From the NCBI GenBank assembly GCA_026418955.1, contig JAOAAI010000112.1, forward strand, positions 1 to 14,381: DNA of 14,381 nt, given 5' to 3'. This DNA comes from Candidatus Goldiibacteriota bacterium. Lineage in GTDB: Bacteria > Oederibacteriota > PGYV01 > DSYL01. Made by a program: the position numbers and the translations under genes. Below, piece by piece: positions 1 to 6,858 of the stretch. A model generated the notes under the pieces. The model did not search any database and had not been told where the DNA came from. It saw only the letters and a list, made by a program, of their open reading frames with translations. Within the stretch, counting starts at the first letter, position 1, and each line of letters begins with the position of its first letter.

Positions 1-8
1 GTATGTTA

Positions 9-14
9 TATACT
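9..14 (+). promoter_or_regulatory. possible -10 box of the tRNA-Glu gene
   Basis: TATACT lies 10 nt before the mature 5' end of the tRNA, a fitting distance for a -10 element. Any -35 element would fall outside the window, so this is tentative; the tRNA could also be the last member of a longer transcript. Confidence 0.3.
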
Positions 15-24
15 GTTATAGAAT

Positions 25-99
25 GCCGCTATCGTCTAACGGTTAGGACACGGGGTTCTCAGTCCTGTAATCGGGGTTCGATTCCCCGTAGCGGTGCCA
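25..99 (+). tRNA. tRNA-Glu, anticodon CTC, CCA encoded
   Basis: The sequence folds as a full cloverleaf. The acceptor stem is GCCGCTA/TAGCGGT (one G-T pair at the end), the D arm is GTCTAACGGTTAGGAC, and the anticodon stem CGGGG/TCCTG contains two G-T pairs. The anticodon loop TTCTCAG gives anticodon CTC at 58-60. The T arm is GGGG-TTCGATT-CCCC, followed by discriminator G at 96 and encoded CCA at 97-99. CTC reads the glutamate codon GAG. The D arm closely resembles bacterial tRNA-Glu. The gene is on the strand opposite to all the protein genes, and the 3' end of the PilZ relic abuts it. Confidence 0.97.
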
Positions 100-117
100 A
101 TATATATAAATTTTAAT

Positions 118-460
118 CTCGAGTTCATTCTTTATTAATTGTTCAATAATTTGCCCATTTTCGTTTTTAAGTGTTTTAAAAATTCTACACCAAATTGCGA
201 GATGCCATTAATTTCTTTTATCCATTTAATTTCTGCAAAAGTTATAATGGGGTTGTTATTATTTTCTATAGTAAATTCTATTCATATGATATCATCAACA
301 TTTTCGATAATTTAACCTTCAATACAGACATCGCATAAACTTATATCTTTTGTTTTACATTCATTTTTTTGGATTCTATAATATTATCTTTAGTCATGAG
401 TTTATATTTTATTAGGAAGATTTTTATAACTCTTTTAAATTTTCTTTTTTCTATATATAA
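118..460 (-). pseudogene. decayed PilZ-domain (c-di-GMP receptor) gene
   Basis: Reading the - strand in three pieces rebuilds one PilZ domain of about 110 residues, the family's normal size. Near 425-451 there is KRKFKR, matching the RxxxR c-di-GMP motif. At 327-350 there is TKDISLCDVCIEG, matching D-x-S-x-x-G but with Asp for the last Gly. Further on come IEFTIENN, AEIKWIKEI and GVEFL, and then NENGQIIEQLIKNE in the final frame. The lesions are: a one-base loss in the A run at 353-356 (left-hand frame stops at TAA 341-343); in-frame TAA at 312-314; in-frame TGA at 282-284; and another one-base loss at 174-177. No ATG is left after the GGAAGG at 465-470, and the final frame runs antisense into the tRNA without a stop. 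PilZ proteins bind cyclic di-GMP to control motility or adhesion; this copy cannot make a full protein. The assignment rests on motif recognition only. Confidence 0.75.
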
Positions 461-660
461 TATTCCTTCCGTCAATACTATATGATTTTATGAAAAGTAA
501 AGTTATTTTTTAATTTTGATTGTTATTTTTATTAAATATACAGTATTTTATATTTTTTTAAAGATCCATAACATATTTTATAATATATAAAATTAAAGAT
601 AGATTTATTTGTGTTTTTATAAGTGATTGTTGTAATTATTCATGATAAAACATTTTAAAA

Positions 661-695
661 GCAATATAGGTTGATAAGATAGGCAATATAAGTTG
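661..695. repeat. two 13-bp direct repeats, 22 bp apart
   Basis: GCAATATAGGTTG at 661-673 recurs as GCAATATAAGTTG at 683-695 with one mismatch. The second copy forms the left arm of the hairpin at 680-709. The function is unknown; two copies about two helical turns apart could be a protein site or chance in AT-rich DNA. Confidence 0.45.
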
Positions 696-709
696 TTGAA
701 CTTTGCCTA
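680..709 (-). terminator. hairpin, possible transcript end of the biosynthetic operon
   Basis: TAGGCAA at 680-686 pairs with TTGCCTA at 703-709, and inside them AGTT (691-694) pairs with AACT (699-702) around a GTTG loop, leaving TATA bulged. It lies about 100 nt past the nadX stop and is the only hairpin with G/C pairs in the spacer. The minus strand has no U run directly after it; the plus strand has AAAATATTTTTATTTTT. It is therefore a weak intrinsic terminator for the operon, and may be bidirectional or a 3'-end stabiliser. Confidence 0.33.
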
Positions 710-763
710 AAAATATTTTTATTTTTCCATAGTTATAACTAAAATTTGGATTACATTAAAATT

Positions 764-786
764 AGAAAATTTAGATTTAATTTTCT
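764..786 (-). terminator. AT-only hairpin just past nadX
   Basis: AGAAAATT (764-771) and AATTTTCT (779-786) form an 8-bp stem around a 7-nt loop, 23 nt past the nadX stop. The stem has only one G-C pair, so it would be a weak terminator; chance is quite possible. Confidence 0.22.
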
Positions 787-808
787 CTAAAATTTTAAAT
801 GTTTTTAT

Positions 809-1636
809 TTATGTACCTATATGTATGGGTTCCACTATTTTTTTAATTAAAACTATTGTTGATAATGAAGTTAAGTAACTTGTTTTAGGATTTTCAGGAG
901 ATGGTAAATTTTCAGTTATTGTCCTGAATCTTCCAAAATCCCCTTCCACGATTATTTCATGAATATTTGTTTTTATAAATGGATCTATTATTATTTTTAC
1001 CTTTGTTTTTTCTGGACCGATACCTGCTATACTTAAAGTCGCAGCTACATTTATATTTGCTGGAAAATCGTTTATAGCTTCTTTTGCTGTTCCATCAAAT
1101 ACAACTGTTTCAACATTTATTTTATTCGGATCTATATTTTTTTGTTGTAGGTATTTATTGCCTTTAAAGGCTTCGGGCGGTTTTCTTGTTATTAGAGTAA
1201 CTTGTTTTATTCCAAGATATTTTGCTGCATCCAGACCATCAATTCCGACAACAGCACCGGAAGGAATGTATATATTGATCATTTTGGTTTTTGCTTCCTC
1301 TATTAGATCTTGACAATCAAGGACACCACCAGCACTTAAAAATATTATATCTCTGTAATATTTTATTGCTATCTCAAATATATTACGTACAGCTTCTTTT
1401 GTAGCGCATTCTATTGCAAGATCGCAGCTTTTTATAACATCTTCTAATTGCATAAATTCAGGTCGTATGTTTTTTAATTTTTTTAACATTTGTTCATATT
1501 TTTGTTTTGAAATATCATAGCATCCTGAAATTTCAACATTTATATTACCTTTATCAACTGCGCGTGCTATTTCTGTTCCAATATTACCACAGCCGATAAT
1601 ACCTATTTTTTTTATTTTGTTTTTAATATTTTCCAT
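809..1636 (-). CDS. nadX: L-aspartate dehydrogenase (NadX family)
   Basis: The product is a 275-residue NAD(P)-dependent aspartate dehydrogenase, which converts aspartate to iminoaspartate (first step of NAD synthesis when passed to NadA) or runs in reverse to aminate oxaloacetate. Visible features are the Rossmann motif GIIGCGNIG (12-20), SAGGVLD (101-107), PSGAVVGIDGLDAAK (125-139), the family stretch VTLITRKPP (146-154), NVAATLSIAG (196-205) and NIHEI (224-228), whose His226 matches the expected catalytic histidine. It is slightly longer than the roughly 240-residue Thermotoga enzyme. ATG at 1634-1636 is preceded by AAGG, which overlaps the last codons of panD. It is the last gene of the operon, 5 nt after panD. 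No nadA or nadC is next to it, so a role in supplying aspartate to PanD is an alternative to NAD synthesis. Confidence 0.88.
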   Translation of the reverse strand: MENIKNKIKKIGIIGCGNIGTEIARAVDKGNINVEISGCYDISKQKYEQMLKKLKNIRPEFMQLEDVIKSCDLAIECATKEAVRNIFEIAIKYYRDIIFLSAGGVLDCQDLIEEAKTKMINIYIPSGAVVGIDGLDAAKYLGIKQVTLITRKPPEAFKGNKYLQQKNIDPNKINVETVVFDGTAKEAINDFPANINVAATLSIAGIGPEKTKVKIIIDPFIKTNIHEIIVEGDFGRFRTITENLPSPENPKTSYLTSLSTIVLIKKIVEPIHIGT

Positions 1637-1641
1637 TGTTA

Positions 1642-1992
1642 TTACCTTTTTATTTTATTTTTACCAATAATTTGAACAATTCTGGGTTTATAATTTTTTA
1701 CCTCTTTTTCATCAATAAGTCCATAAGTAACAATAATTATTATATCTCCAATTTCTGCTAATCTTGCAGCAGCACCATTCAAACAGATAACACCTGAATT
1801 TTTCTTACCTTTTATAACATAAGTTTCAAATCTTGCTCCATTATTTATGTTATAAATATATGCTTTTTCTCCTTCATAAATACCAGCCTTCTCAAGTAAG
1901 GCTGAATCAATAGTTATGCTACCTTCATAATTTATATTTTTATCAGTTATTACAGCTCTGTGAATTTTTGATTTTAGAATTTCTATTAACAT
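1642..1992 (-). CDS. panD: aspartate 1-decarboxylase proenzyme
   Basis: PanD decarboxylates aspartate to beta-alanine, the amine half of pantothenate. It is a pyruvoyl enzyme that cleaves itself between Gly24 and Ser25. This 116-residue protein keeps the layout of the E. coli enzyme: Lys9 and His11 near the start, the cleavage site YEGS with Ser25 (becomes the pyruvoyl group), Arg54 and Tyr58 in GARFETYV, and NGAAA at 72-76. It is about ten residues shorter at the C-terminus than the E. coli protein. ATG at 1990-1992 has AGAGG six bases upstream. The 114-nt gap to panC is the largest in the operon and may hold an internal promoter or control site. Confidence 0.96.
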   Translation of the reverse strand: MLIEILKSKIHRAVITDKNINYEGSITIDSALLEKAGIYEGEKAYIYNINNGARFETYVIKGKKNSGVICLNGAAARLAEIGDIIIIVTYGLIDEKEVKNYKPRIVQIIGKNKIKR

Positions 1993-2045
1993 TAAAAACC
2001 TCTGGATACAAATTTTAAGTTTTCAAATCTTCAGAACATCACATC

Positions 2046-2065
2046 TCCACATTTTTCCACATTTT
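2046..2065. repeat. tandem 10-bp repeat in the panC-panD gap
   Basis: TCCACATTTT occurs twice in direct succession, followed by a degenerate third copy TGCATTTTAT. A 10-bp period places copies on the same face of the helix, in what would be the leader or promoter region of panD. The AT-only palindrome TATAAAAATTTTTATA lies beside it at 2075-2090. A regulatory role is only a guess. Confidence 0.45.
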
Positions 2066-2106
2066 TGCATTTTATATAAAAATTTTTATATTTTATAATA
2101 AAATAT

Positions 2107-2970
2107 TCAATGGACATCTTTTGTTTCAACTATAGTATTATCAATTAATCTTGTATTGCCAACAAATATTGCTGCGGCAATTAAAACTTTACCTGATATA
2201 CGCTCTTTTTTTAAAAGTGTTTCAGGATCAACAATTTCAACATAATCAATTATAGCATCAGTTTCTTTTATTTTTCTTTTTATTTCTTTTATTATTACTT
2301 GTGGATCTTTTTCTCCTAATTCTATCATTGATTCGCCTATTTGCAAAGCTTTTCTTAAAATTGGTGCAATATTTCTCTCGTCAGGCGTAAGATATATATT
2401 TCTTGAACTCATAGCCAAACCATCTTTTTCACGTATAATTGGACATATTATAACATCAATTTTATAATTCAAATCTTTTATCATTTTTTTTAAAATAATT
2501 GCTTGTTGCATATCTTTTTGTCCCAAATATAATTTATCTGGCTTCACTATATTTAATAGTTTACATACAACAGTAGTAACTCCTTTAAAATGAGTTGGTC
2601 TACTTATACCACAAAGCACCTTTGGCATTTCATTTTCAAGTTGAACATAAGTTGCATAATCTGGTGGATACATTTCATTTACATCAGGAATAAAAACACA
2701 GTTCACTTTTTTTATACTGCACAAAAGTTTGGTATCTTTTTTAATATCTCTGGGATATTTATTATAATCTTCACCTGGACCAAACTGAATAGGATTTACG
2801 AAAATACTAACAATAATTTTATTACAATCTTTAGCAGCTGTATGAATCAATGAAAGATGCCCATCATGCAATGCTCCCATTGTTGGAATAAAACCAATAA
2901 TATTCTTTTTATTTCTCTTTATTTTATCAATATAATCATGCATATTTGAAATATTATTGATTATTTTCAA
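2107..2970 (-). CDS. panC: pantothenate synthetase (pantoate-beta-alanine ligase)
   Basis: PanC joins pantoate to beta-alanine using ATP, through a pantoyl-adenylate, in the cytoplasm. The product is 287 residues, normal for the family. It has PTMGALHDGHLSLI (29-42) with the HxGH nucleotide motif at 35-38, FVNPIQFGPGED (57-68), CGISRPTHFKGVTTVV (120-135), GQKDMQQ (150-156) and MSSRNIYL (187-194), which corresponds to the KMSKS-like loop. The start is TTG at 2968-2970, supported by a perfect AGGAGG at 2978-2983 with seven-base spacing; the first ATG lies nine codons inside. It ends in TGA. It follows panB by 15 nt and is in the same frame as panB. Confidence 0.96.
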   Translation of the reverse strand: MKIINNISNMHDYIDKIKRNKKNIIGFIPTMGALHDGHLSLIHTAAKDCNKIIVSIFVNPIQFGPGEDYNKYPRDIKKDTKLLCSIKKVNCVFIPDVNEMYPPDYATYVQLENEMPKVLCGISRPTHFKGVTTVVCKLLNIVKPDKLYLGQKDMQQAIILKKMIKDLNYKIDVIICPIIREKDGLAMSSRNIYLTPDERNIAPILRKALQIGESMIELGEKDPQVIIKEIKRKIKETDAIIDYVEIVDPETLLKKERISGKVLIAAAIFVGNTRLIDNTIVETKDVH

Positions 2971-2977
2971 ATAAAAA

Positions 2978-2983
2978 CCTCCT
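2978..2983 (-). promoter_or_regulatory. ribosome binding site fixing the TTG start of panC
   Basis: AGGAGG on the minus strand sits 7 nt before TTG at 2968-2970 and 3 nt after the TGA stop of panB. It decides the non-ATG start of panC and also shows that TGA is a genuine stop codon here. Confidence 0.85.
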
Positions 2984-2985
2984 AA

Positions 2986-3774
2986 TCAGAAATAATATTT
3001 TTTGGTAGGATATTTTTTATTTTTTACATCTTTAATAAATTTTTTTATTGTATTTATTATTTTAGATGATATATTATCATATTTTTTAATAAATTTTGGA
3101 GTAAAATCAGGAAACGCACCCAATAAATCATGTGTTACTAAAATTTGACCATCACACCATGGTCCAGAACCAATACCAATTGTAGGAATTTTAATGCTCT
3201 TAGTTATTAAAGCAGCAGTTTTAGCCTTTACTTTTTCAAGAACTATTGAGAATACACCGGCCTTTTCAAGTTCTAAAGCACTTTTCATTAATTTATCAAT
3301 TTCTTCAGGAGTATTTCCTGCAATAGGATATCCACCATATTTATTAACTGATTGCGGTTGGGTGCCAATATGTCCCATAACTGGAATGCCTATGTCTATG
3401 AGTGCTTTTATTTGTGGAATTATTTCAATACCACCCTCCAATTTTACTGCTTTCACAGTTGTTTCTTTTAAAATTTTACCAGCGTTCCTTTTAGCGGATA
3501 GGACCGAATCTTGATATGACATGAATGGCATATCTGCAACAATAAAAGTATTTTTTGCGCCACGTTCCACTGCTTTAATATGGTATATCATATCATCAAC
3601 AGTAACAGGTAAAGTATTTTTATAACCACAGAAAACCATTCCAAGAGAATCTCCAACCAAAATAATATCCACTCCGGCTTTTTCTAAATAATAAGCCATT
3701 AGATAATCATAAGCTGTTAAAGCAATGATTTTTCTTTTATTCTTTAAATTTTTTATTTCATTTATTGTAAGCAT
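2986..3774 (-). CDS. panB: 3-methyl-2-oxobutanoate hydroxymethyltransferase (ketopantoate synthase)
   Basis: PanB transfers a hydroxymethyl group from 5,10-methylenetetrahydrofolate to 2-oxoisovalerate, giving ketopantoate. The 262-residue length equals the usual size. The (beta/alpha)8 barrel shows LTAYDY (19-24), the metal-binding Asp42 in LVGDSLGM and Asp81 in VADMPFMSY, KLEGG with Glu113 (111-115), GHIGTQPQSVNKYGGY (134-149), catalytic Glu180 in IVLEKV, and PTIGIGSG (197-204) followed by CDGQILV. ATG at 3772-3774 is preceded by AGAGGA. It starts 2 nt after the kinase gene stops. No panE is in the window, so ketopantoate reduction must be encoded elsewhere. Confidence 0.97.
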   Translation of the reverse strand: MLTINEIKNLKNKRKIIALTAYDYLMAYYLEKAGVDIILVGDSLGMVFCGYKNTLPVTVDDMIYHIKAVERGAKNTFIVADMPFMSYQDSVLSAKRNAGKILKETTVKAVKLEGGIEIIPQIKALIDIGIPVMGHIGTQPQSVNKYGGYPIAGNTPEEIDKLMKSALELEKAGVFSIVLEKVKAKTAALITKSIKIPTIGIGSGPWCDGQILVTHDLLGAFPDFTPKFIKKYDNISSKIINTIKKFIKDVKNKKYPTKKYYF

Positions 3775-3776
3775 TT

Positions 3777-4421
3777 TTATCCTCTGCTAGGTGTAAAATA
3801 ATGAACTCCACCTTTTACATTTAAAATAAAATTTTTTATTGAATCATATACTTTTTTATCATTTACAAAATCAACATCATCTGTATTAACTATTACAAGA
3901 GGACTTGAATTATAATGACCAAAAAAATGGTTATATGCTTGTGATAAATTAAAAATGTAATCTTTTGATATATTTTTTTCAAAACTTCTTCCACGCTTTT
4001 TTATTCTTTCCATTAGTACATCAACCGATGCCTGCAAATATACAACAAGATCTGGTTTTATTAATTTTTTTTCATTTATGAGTATATTGTATATTTTTTC
4101 ATAAATTGATAATTCATTTTCATCAAGTGTTATATATGCAAAAATTCTATCTTTTTCAATTAAATAATCAGAAACAATTGTTTTTTGAAATAAATCTAGT
4201 TGTTTTAATGATTCAATCTGACTTACTCTGTTGAATAGAAAAAATAACTGGGTCTGTAGAGCGTATATTTTCATATCTTTATAAAATCTTTCTAAAAAAG
4301 GGTTATTATCAACTTCTTCTAAAATAAGTCGTGCTGATAAATCATGGGCTAGTATTTTTGCAAAAGACGTTTTGCCTACTCCTAGAACACCTTCAATGCT
4401 TATATAATGGAAATTATTCAT
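3777..4421 (-). CDS. deoxynucleoside kinase (dGK/dAK-type P-loop kinase)
   Basis: This 214-residue protein is of the deoxynucleoside kinase family (PF01712), which phosphorylates deoxyribonucleosides such as deoxyguanosine or deoxyadenosine with ATP for nucleotide salvage. It shows the P loop EGVLGVGKT (10-18), the EE pair at 35-36 followed by NNPFLERFY, the DR pair in KDRIFA (90-95) and a lid region RGRSFEK (143-149). The exact base preference cannot be read from sequence. The start chosen is ATG at 4419-4421, with GGAG upstream; a TTG one codon earlier is less likely. It overlaps the end of folK by 8 nt (ATGAATAA), implying coupled translation. Pairing of this kinase family with folK is known from other bacteria, including as fused proteins. 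Confidence 0.88.
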   Translation of the reverse strand: MNNFHYISIEGVLGVGKTSFAKILAHDLSARLILEEVDNNPFLERFYKDMKIYALQTQLFFLFNRVSQIESLKQLDLFQKTIVSDYLIEKDRIFAYITLDENELSIYEKIYNILINEKKLIKPDLVVYLQASVDVLMERIKKRGRSFEKNISKDYIFNLSQAYNHFFGHYNSSPLVIVNTDDVDFVNDKKVYDSIKNFILNVKGGVHYFTPSRG

Positions 4422-4908
4422 CAAAATCTCCTATTTTTATTACCTTTTCTTTTAATTTTAAACTTTTTATTATATTTTTAATAGTTTTCTTTTCTACAGG
4501 ATGATAAATATTTTTATTTATTTCATATAAAGGAATTAATACAAAATTCCGTTTTATAATTTCAGGATGCGGTATTTTTAATTTTCTTTTATTTAATATT
4601 ATATTATTAAAAAACAGGATGTCAATATCTATAATTCTTGGACCCCATTTCTTTACTTTTTTGCGTCCAATTTTTTTTTCAATTATTTTTATTAATTTTA
4701 ATAGATTTTCAGGATCTAATCTGGTTTTTGCTTTAATACAAATATTATAAAAATATGGCTGATTTTTTACACCAACTGGTTCTGTCTTATAAACTGAAGA
4801 AATTTTAATTATATTTATATTGTTTTTTTTCAATAGTTTTATTGCATTTCTAAGATTATTTTTTTTATCACCAATATTAGAACCAATAGAAAAATAAACT
4901 GTGTTCAT
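4414..4908 (-). CDS. folK: 2-amino-4-hydroxy-6-hydroxymethyldihydropteridine pyrophosphokinase
   Basis: FolK moves pyrophosphate from ATP to 6-hydroxymethyl-7,8-dihydropterin, the step before dihydropteroate synthase in folate synthesis. At 164 residues it has normal length. Key stretches are SIGSNIGD (7-14), SSVYKTEPVG (37-46), QPYFYN (50-55), GPRIIDIDILFF (89-100) with the magnesium-binding Asp94 and Asp96, and IPHPEI (112-117) before the C-terminal FVLIPLYEI. ATG at 4906-4908 directly follows the dapL stop (TAAATG) and no clear Shine-Dalgarno site is seen, so translation is probably coupled to dapL. Placed before panB, it fits with PanB's need for methylenetetrahydrofolate. Confidence 0.96.
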   Translation of the reverse strand: MNTVYFSIGSNIGDKKNNLRNAIKLLKKNNINIIKISSVYKTEPVGVKNQPYFYNICIKAKTRLDPENLLKLIKIIEKKIGRKKVKKWGPRIIDIDILFFNNIILNKRKLKIPHPEIIKRNFVLIPLYEINKNIYHPVEKKTIKNIIKSLKLKEKVIKIGDFDE

Positions 4909-6063
4909 TTATTTTTTCAATTTTTTGAGTCTTTCAATAGCTGTGTTCATTATATCATCATCAACTGTTAATGAGATTCTGAAATATTTATCACCAGAAG
5001 GGCCAAATCCTATTCCAGGAGTTAAAACCACATCACATTCATCTAGAACTTTTGTAGCAAATTGCATTGAAGAAAAACCTTTAGGAACTTCTGACCAAAT
5101 ATATAATGTTGCTTTAGGTTCAATAACATTGTAATCTAAATTTTTTAATCCATTATAACACATTATTGCTCTTTTTTTATATAATTGTCTTATTTCTTCT
5201 ACTTCTTTATCGCAATATTTAAGAGTATTTGCAGCCGCTTCTTGTATAGCAGAAACAGTTCCTGAATCCATATTTTCTTTTACAGTTGCAAGACCATCTA
5301 TTATCTTTTCTCCACCAACTGCATAACCTACTCTCCATCCTGTCATATTATACGTTTTCGAAAGTGAAAAGAATTCTATTACATTATCTCTGCCATCTTT
5401 TATTTCAAGTATTGAAATTGGCGGTTTTTCAAAATATATATCACAATATGGTGCATCTTGTGCAATTATGAAATTATATTTTTTTGCGTACTTTATTGCT
5501 TCATTATAAAATTCATAAGTTGCAATAGCAGATGTTGGATTATTAGGATAATTAAGCCACATTATTTTTGTTTTTTTGTAGATTTCTTCTGGTATTGATT
5601 TTAAATCAGGTAAAAAATTATTCTCTTTTAAAAGTGGCATAAAATATGGTTTACCACCAGCTAATAATGTTCCTGAGACATAACCAGGATATCCTGGGTC
5701 TGGAATTAAAACAATATCACCCGGGTTTACAAAAGCAAGTGGTAAATGGGTTATTCCATCTTTCGCTCCAATTAAGACGAGAATTTCATTTTCTTCAACT
5801 GTTACATTAAATCTTTTTTTCATCCATTCAATTATAGAATTGATAAAAATTTTAGAACCTCTACCAATAGGATATTGATGGTTTTCTGGTTTTACAGTTG
5901 CTTCTTTTATAAAATTTAATATTTTTTCAGGTGTAGGTTTGTCTGGATCGCCTATTCCAAGATCTATTATTTTTCTGCCTTCTTTTATTGCCTGTTTTTT
6001 CTTTTTACTCAATTCAACAAATATATAAGGTGGTAATGATTTAACTCTGTCTGAAAATTCCAT
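4909..6063 (-). CDS. dapL: LL-diaminopimelate aminotransferase (class I PLP enzyme)
   Basis: DapL converts tetrahydrodipicolinate directly to LL-diaminopimelate with glutamate as amino donor, bypassing the acylated DapD/DapC/DapE route. The 384-residue protein is a fold-type I aminotransferase: IDLGIGDPDKPTP (33-45), PDPGYPGY (121-128), NYPNNPTSA (171-179), Asp203 and Tyr206 in DAPYCD, the PLP-binding Lys236 in SLSKTYNMTGWRVGYA, and a C-terminal arginine region near FRISLTVDD. Sequence alone cannot exclude another aspartate-type aminotransferase, but flanking dapB, dapA, dapF and lysA with no dapD or dapE supports DapL. The ATG at 6061-6063 is chosen for its AAAGGAGG seven bases upstream; an open frame continues to a TTG at 6093 without an appropriate site. 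Confidence 0.88.
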   Translation of the reverse strand: MEFSDRVKSLPPYIFVELSKKKKQAIKEGRKIIDLGIGDPDKPTPEKILNFIKEATVKPENHQYPIGRGSKIFINSIIEWMKKRFNVTVEENEILVLIGAKDGITHLPLAFVNPGDIVLIPDPGYPGYVSGTLLAGGKPYFMPLLKENNFLPDLKSIPEEIYKKTKIMWLNYPNNPTSAIATYEFYNEAIKYAKKYNFIIAQDAPYCDIYFEKPPISILEIKDGRDNVIEFFSLSKTYNMTGWRVGYAVGGEKIIDGLATVKENMDSGTVSAIQEAAANTLKYCDKEVEEIRQLYKKRAIMCYNGLKNLDYNVIEPKATLYIWSEVPKGFSSMQFATKVLDECDVVLTPGIGFGPSGDKYFRISLTVDDDIMNTAIERLKKLKK

Positions 6064-6082
6064 TTTTAATCCTCCTTTTTTG

Positions 6083-6844
6083 TTATTCAACAAAATTTGT
6101 CAATCTTCCAATACCATCTATTTCTACTTCTACTTTATCTCCTTTTTTCAGAGGACCAACGCCTGCTGGTGTACCTGTTGTGACTATGTCACCACGATTT
6201 AATGTCATTATTTTTGAAATAAAACTTATAAGTTTTTTGGTTTTAAAAATAAAGTTTGATGTATTTGAATTTTGTTTTAGTTCATCATTTAAATAAAGTT
6301 TTATATTTACTTTATCTGGATTTATATCTTTTGTAAAATAAGGACCTATAGGTGCAAAAGTATCAAATCATTTTGCTCTGGTCCACTGCCCATCTTTTTT
6401 TTGCAGATCTCTGGCTGTTACATCATTTAAACAAGTATAACCAAGAATATTTGCATTGACAAGTTCTTCGTCAATATTTTTTATATTATTTTTAATAATA
6501 ATAGCTAATTCTGCTTCATAATCAACTTGTTTGCTCATTTCAGGTAAAATAATTTTATCCATATGGCCGATAACTGTATTTGGGGTTTTTATAAATATAA
6601 TTGGTTCATCTGGTAATTTCATATTTAATTCTTTAGCATGATCTTTGTAATTCAAACCAATAGCAACAATTTTAGAGGGCATCACAGGAGGTAAAATTTG
6701 AACATCCGATGGATTAATTATTTTATCTGTAATTTTATATGATGTAAAAATATCGCCTTCTATTTCAATAAAATTATTATCTTTATTCAATAAGCCATAA
6801 TACTCATAGCCATCTTTAGTTTTATATTTTACAAATTTAATCAT
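6083..6844 (-). pseudogene. fumarylacetoacetate hydrolase-family gene interrupted by one in-frame TGA
   Basis: The frame encodes a complete FAH-family protein of 253 residues plus one internal TGA at codon 159 (6368-6370). The first part shows IGLNYKDHA (62-70), the metal ligands Glu110 and Glu112 in DYEAELAIII, and Asp141 in NDVTARDLQ. The stop falls within GQWTRAK-stop-FDTFAPIGP, where relatives usually have Gly or Ser. After it the frame is intact to TAA at 6083-6085, including TTGTPAGVGPL and KKGDKVEVEI. Relatives act on acylpyruvates or oxaloacetate (isomerase, tautomerase, decarboxylase or hydrolase); the substrate here is unknown. It lies 14 nt after dapB and 19 nt before dapL. It could be a fresh pseudogene, a sequence error (one base, TGA for GGA or TCA) or, less likely, a read-through product. 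No strong ribosome site precedes the ATG. Confidence 0.85.
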
Positions 6845-6858
6845 TTTATATCAATTTA

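Larger units (their letters stand above)
471..808. other. AT-rich spacer between operon end and PilZ relic
   Basis: There is no convincing gene here on either strand; stops are dense in all frames. It contains the two hairpins and the short direct repeat listed separately, plus the 12-bp palindrome TAGTTATAACTA at 730-741. The minus-strand sequence around 470-490 (CATATAGTATTGACGG) could be the old promoter and leader of the PilZ relic, but this is weak. Confidence 0.6.

Noticed and set aside
118..460. Mobile element or integration scar at the tRNA-Glu 3' end
   Set aside because: No integrase, transposase, terminal repeats or duplicated tRNA end is visible; the content is explained by a decayed PilZ gene.
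2590..2853. 87-codon plus-strand frame within panC
   Set aside because: It is an antisense shadow of conserved panC coding sequence with no start signal or recognisable protein.
6064..6093. N-terminal extension of dapL to a TTG at 6093
   Set aside because: AAAGGAGG at seven bases before the ATG at 6063 fixes the start, and family members begin near this Met.
6368..6370. UGA read as glycine (as in SR1/Gracilibacteria) to explain the TGA inside the FAH gene
   Set aside because: panB ends in TGA directly followed by AGGAGG and the panC start, panC ends in TGA at a normal length, and no Gly, Trp or Cys position in the other conserved genes uses TGA. The PilZ relic also contains TAA and frameshifts, so its TGA is no support.
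6368..6370. Selenocysteine at the FAH TGA
   Set aside because: The position is normally Gly or Ser, not Cys or a redox site, and I see no obvious SECIS-type GC hairpin just after it.
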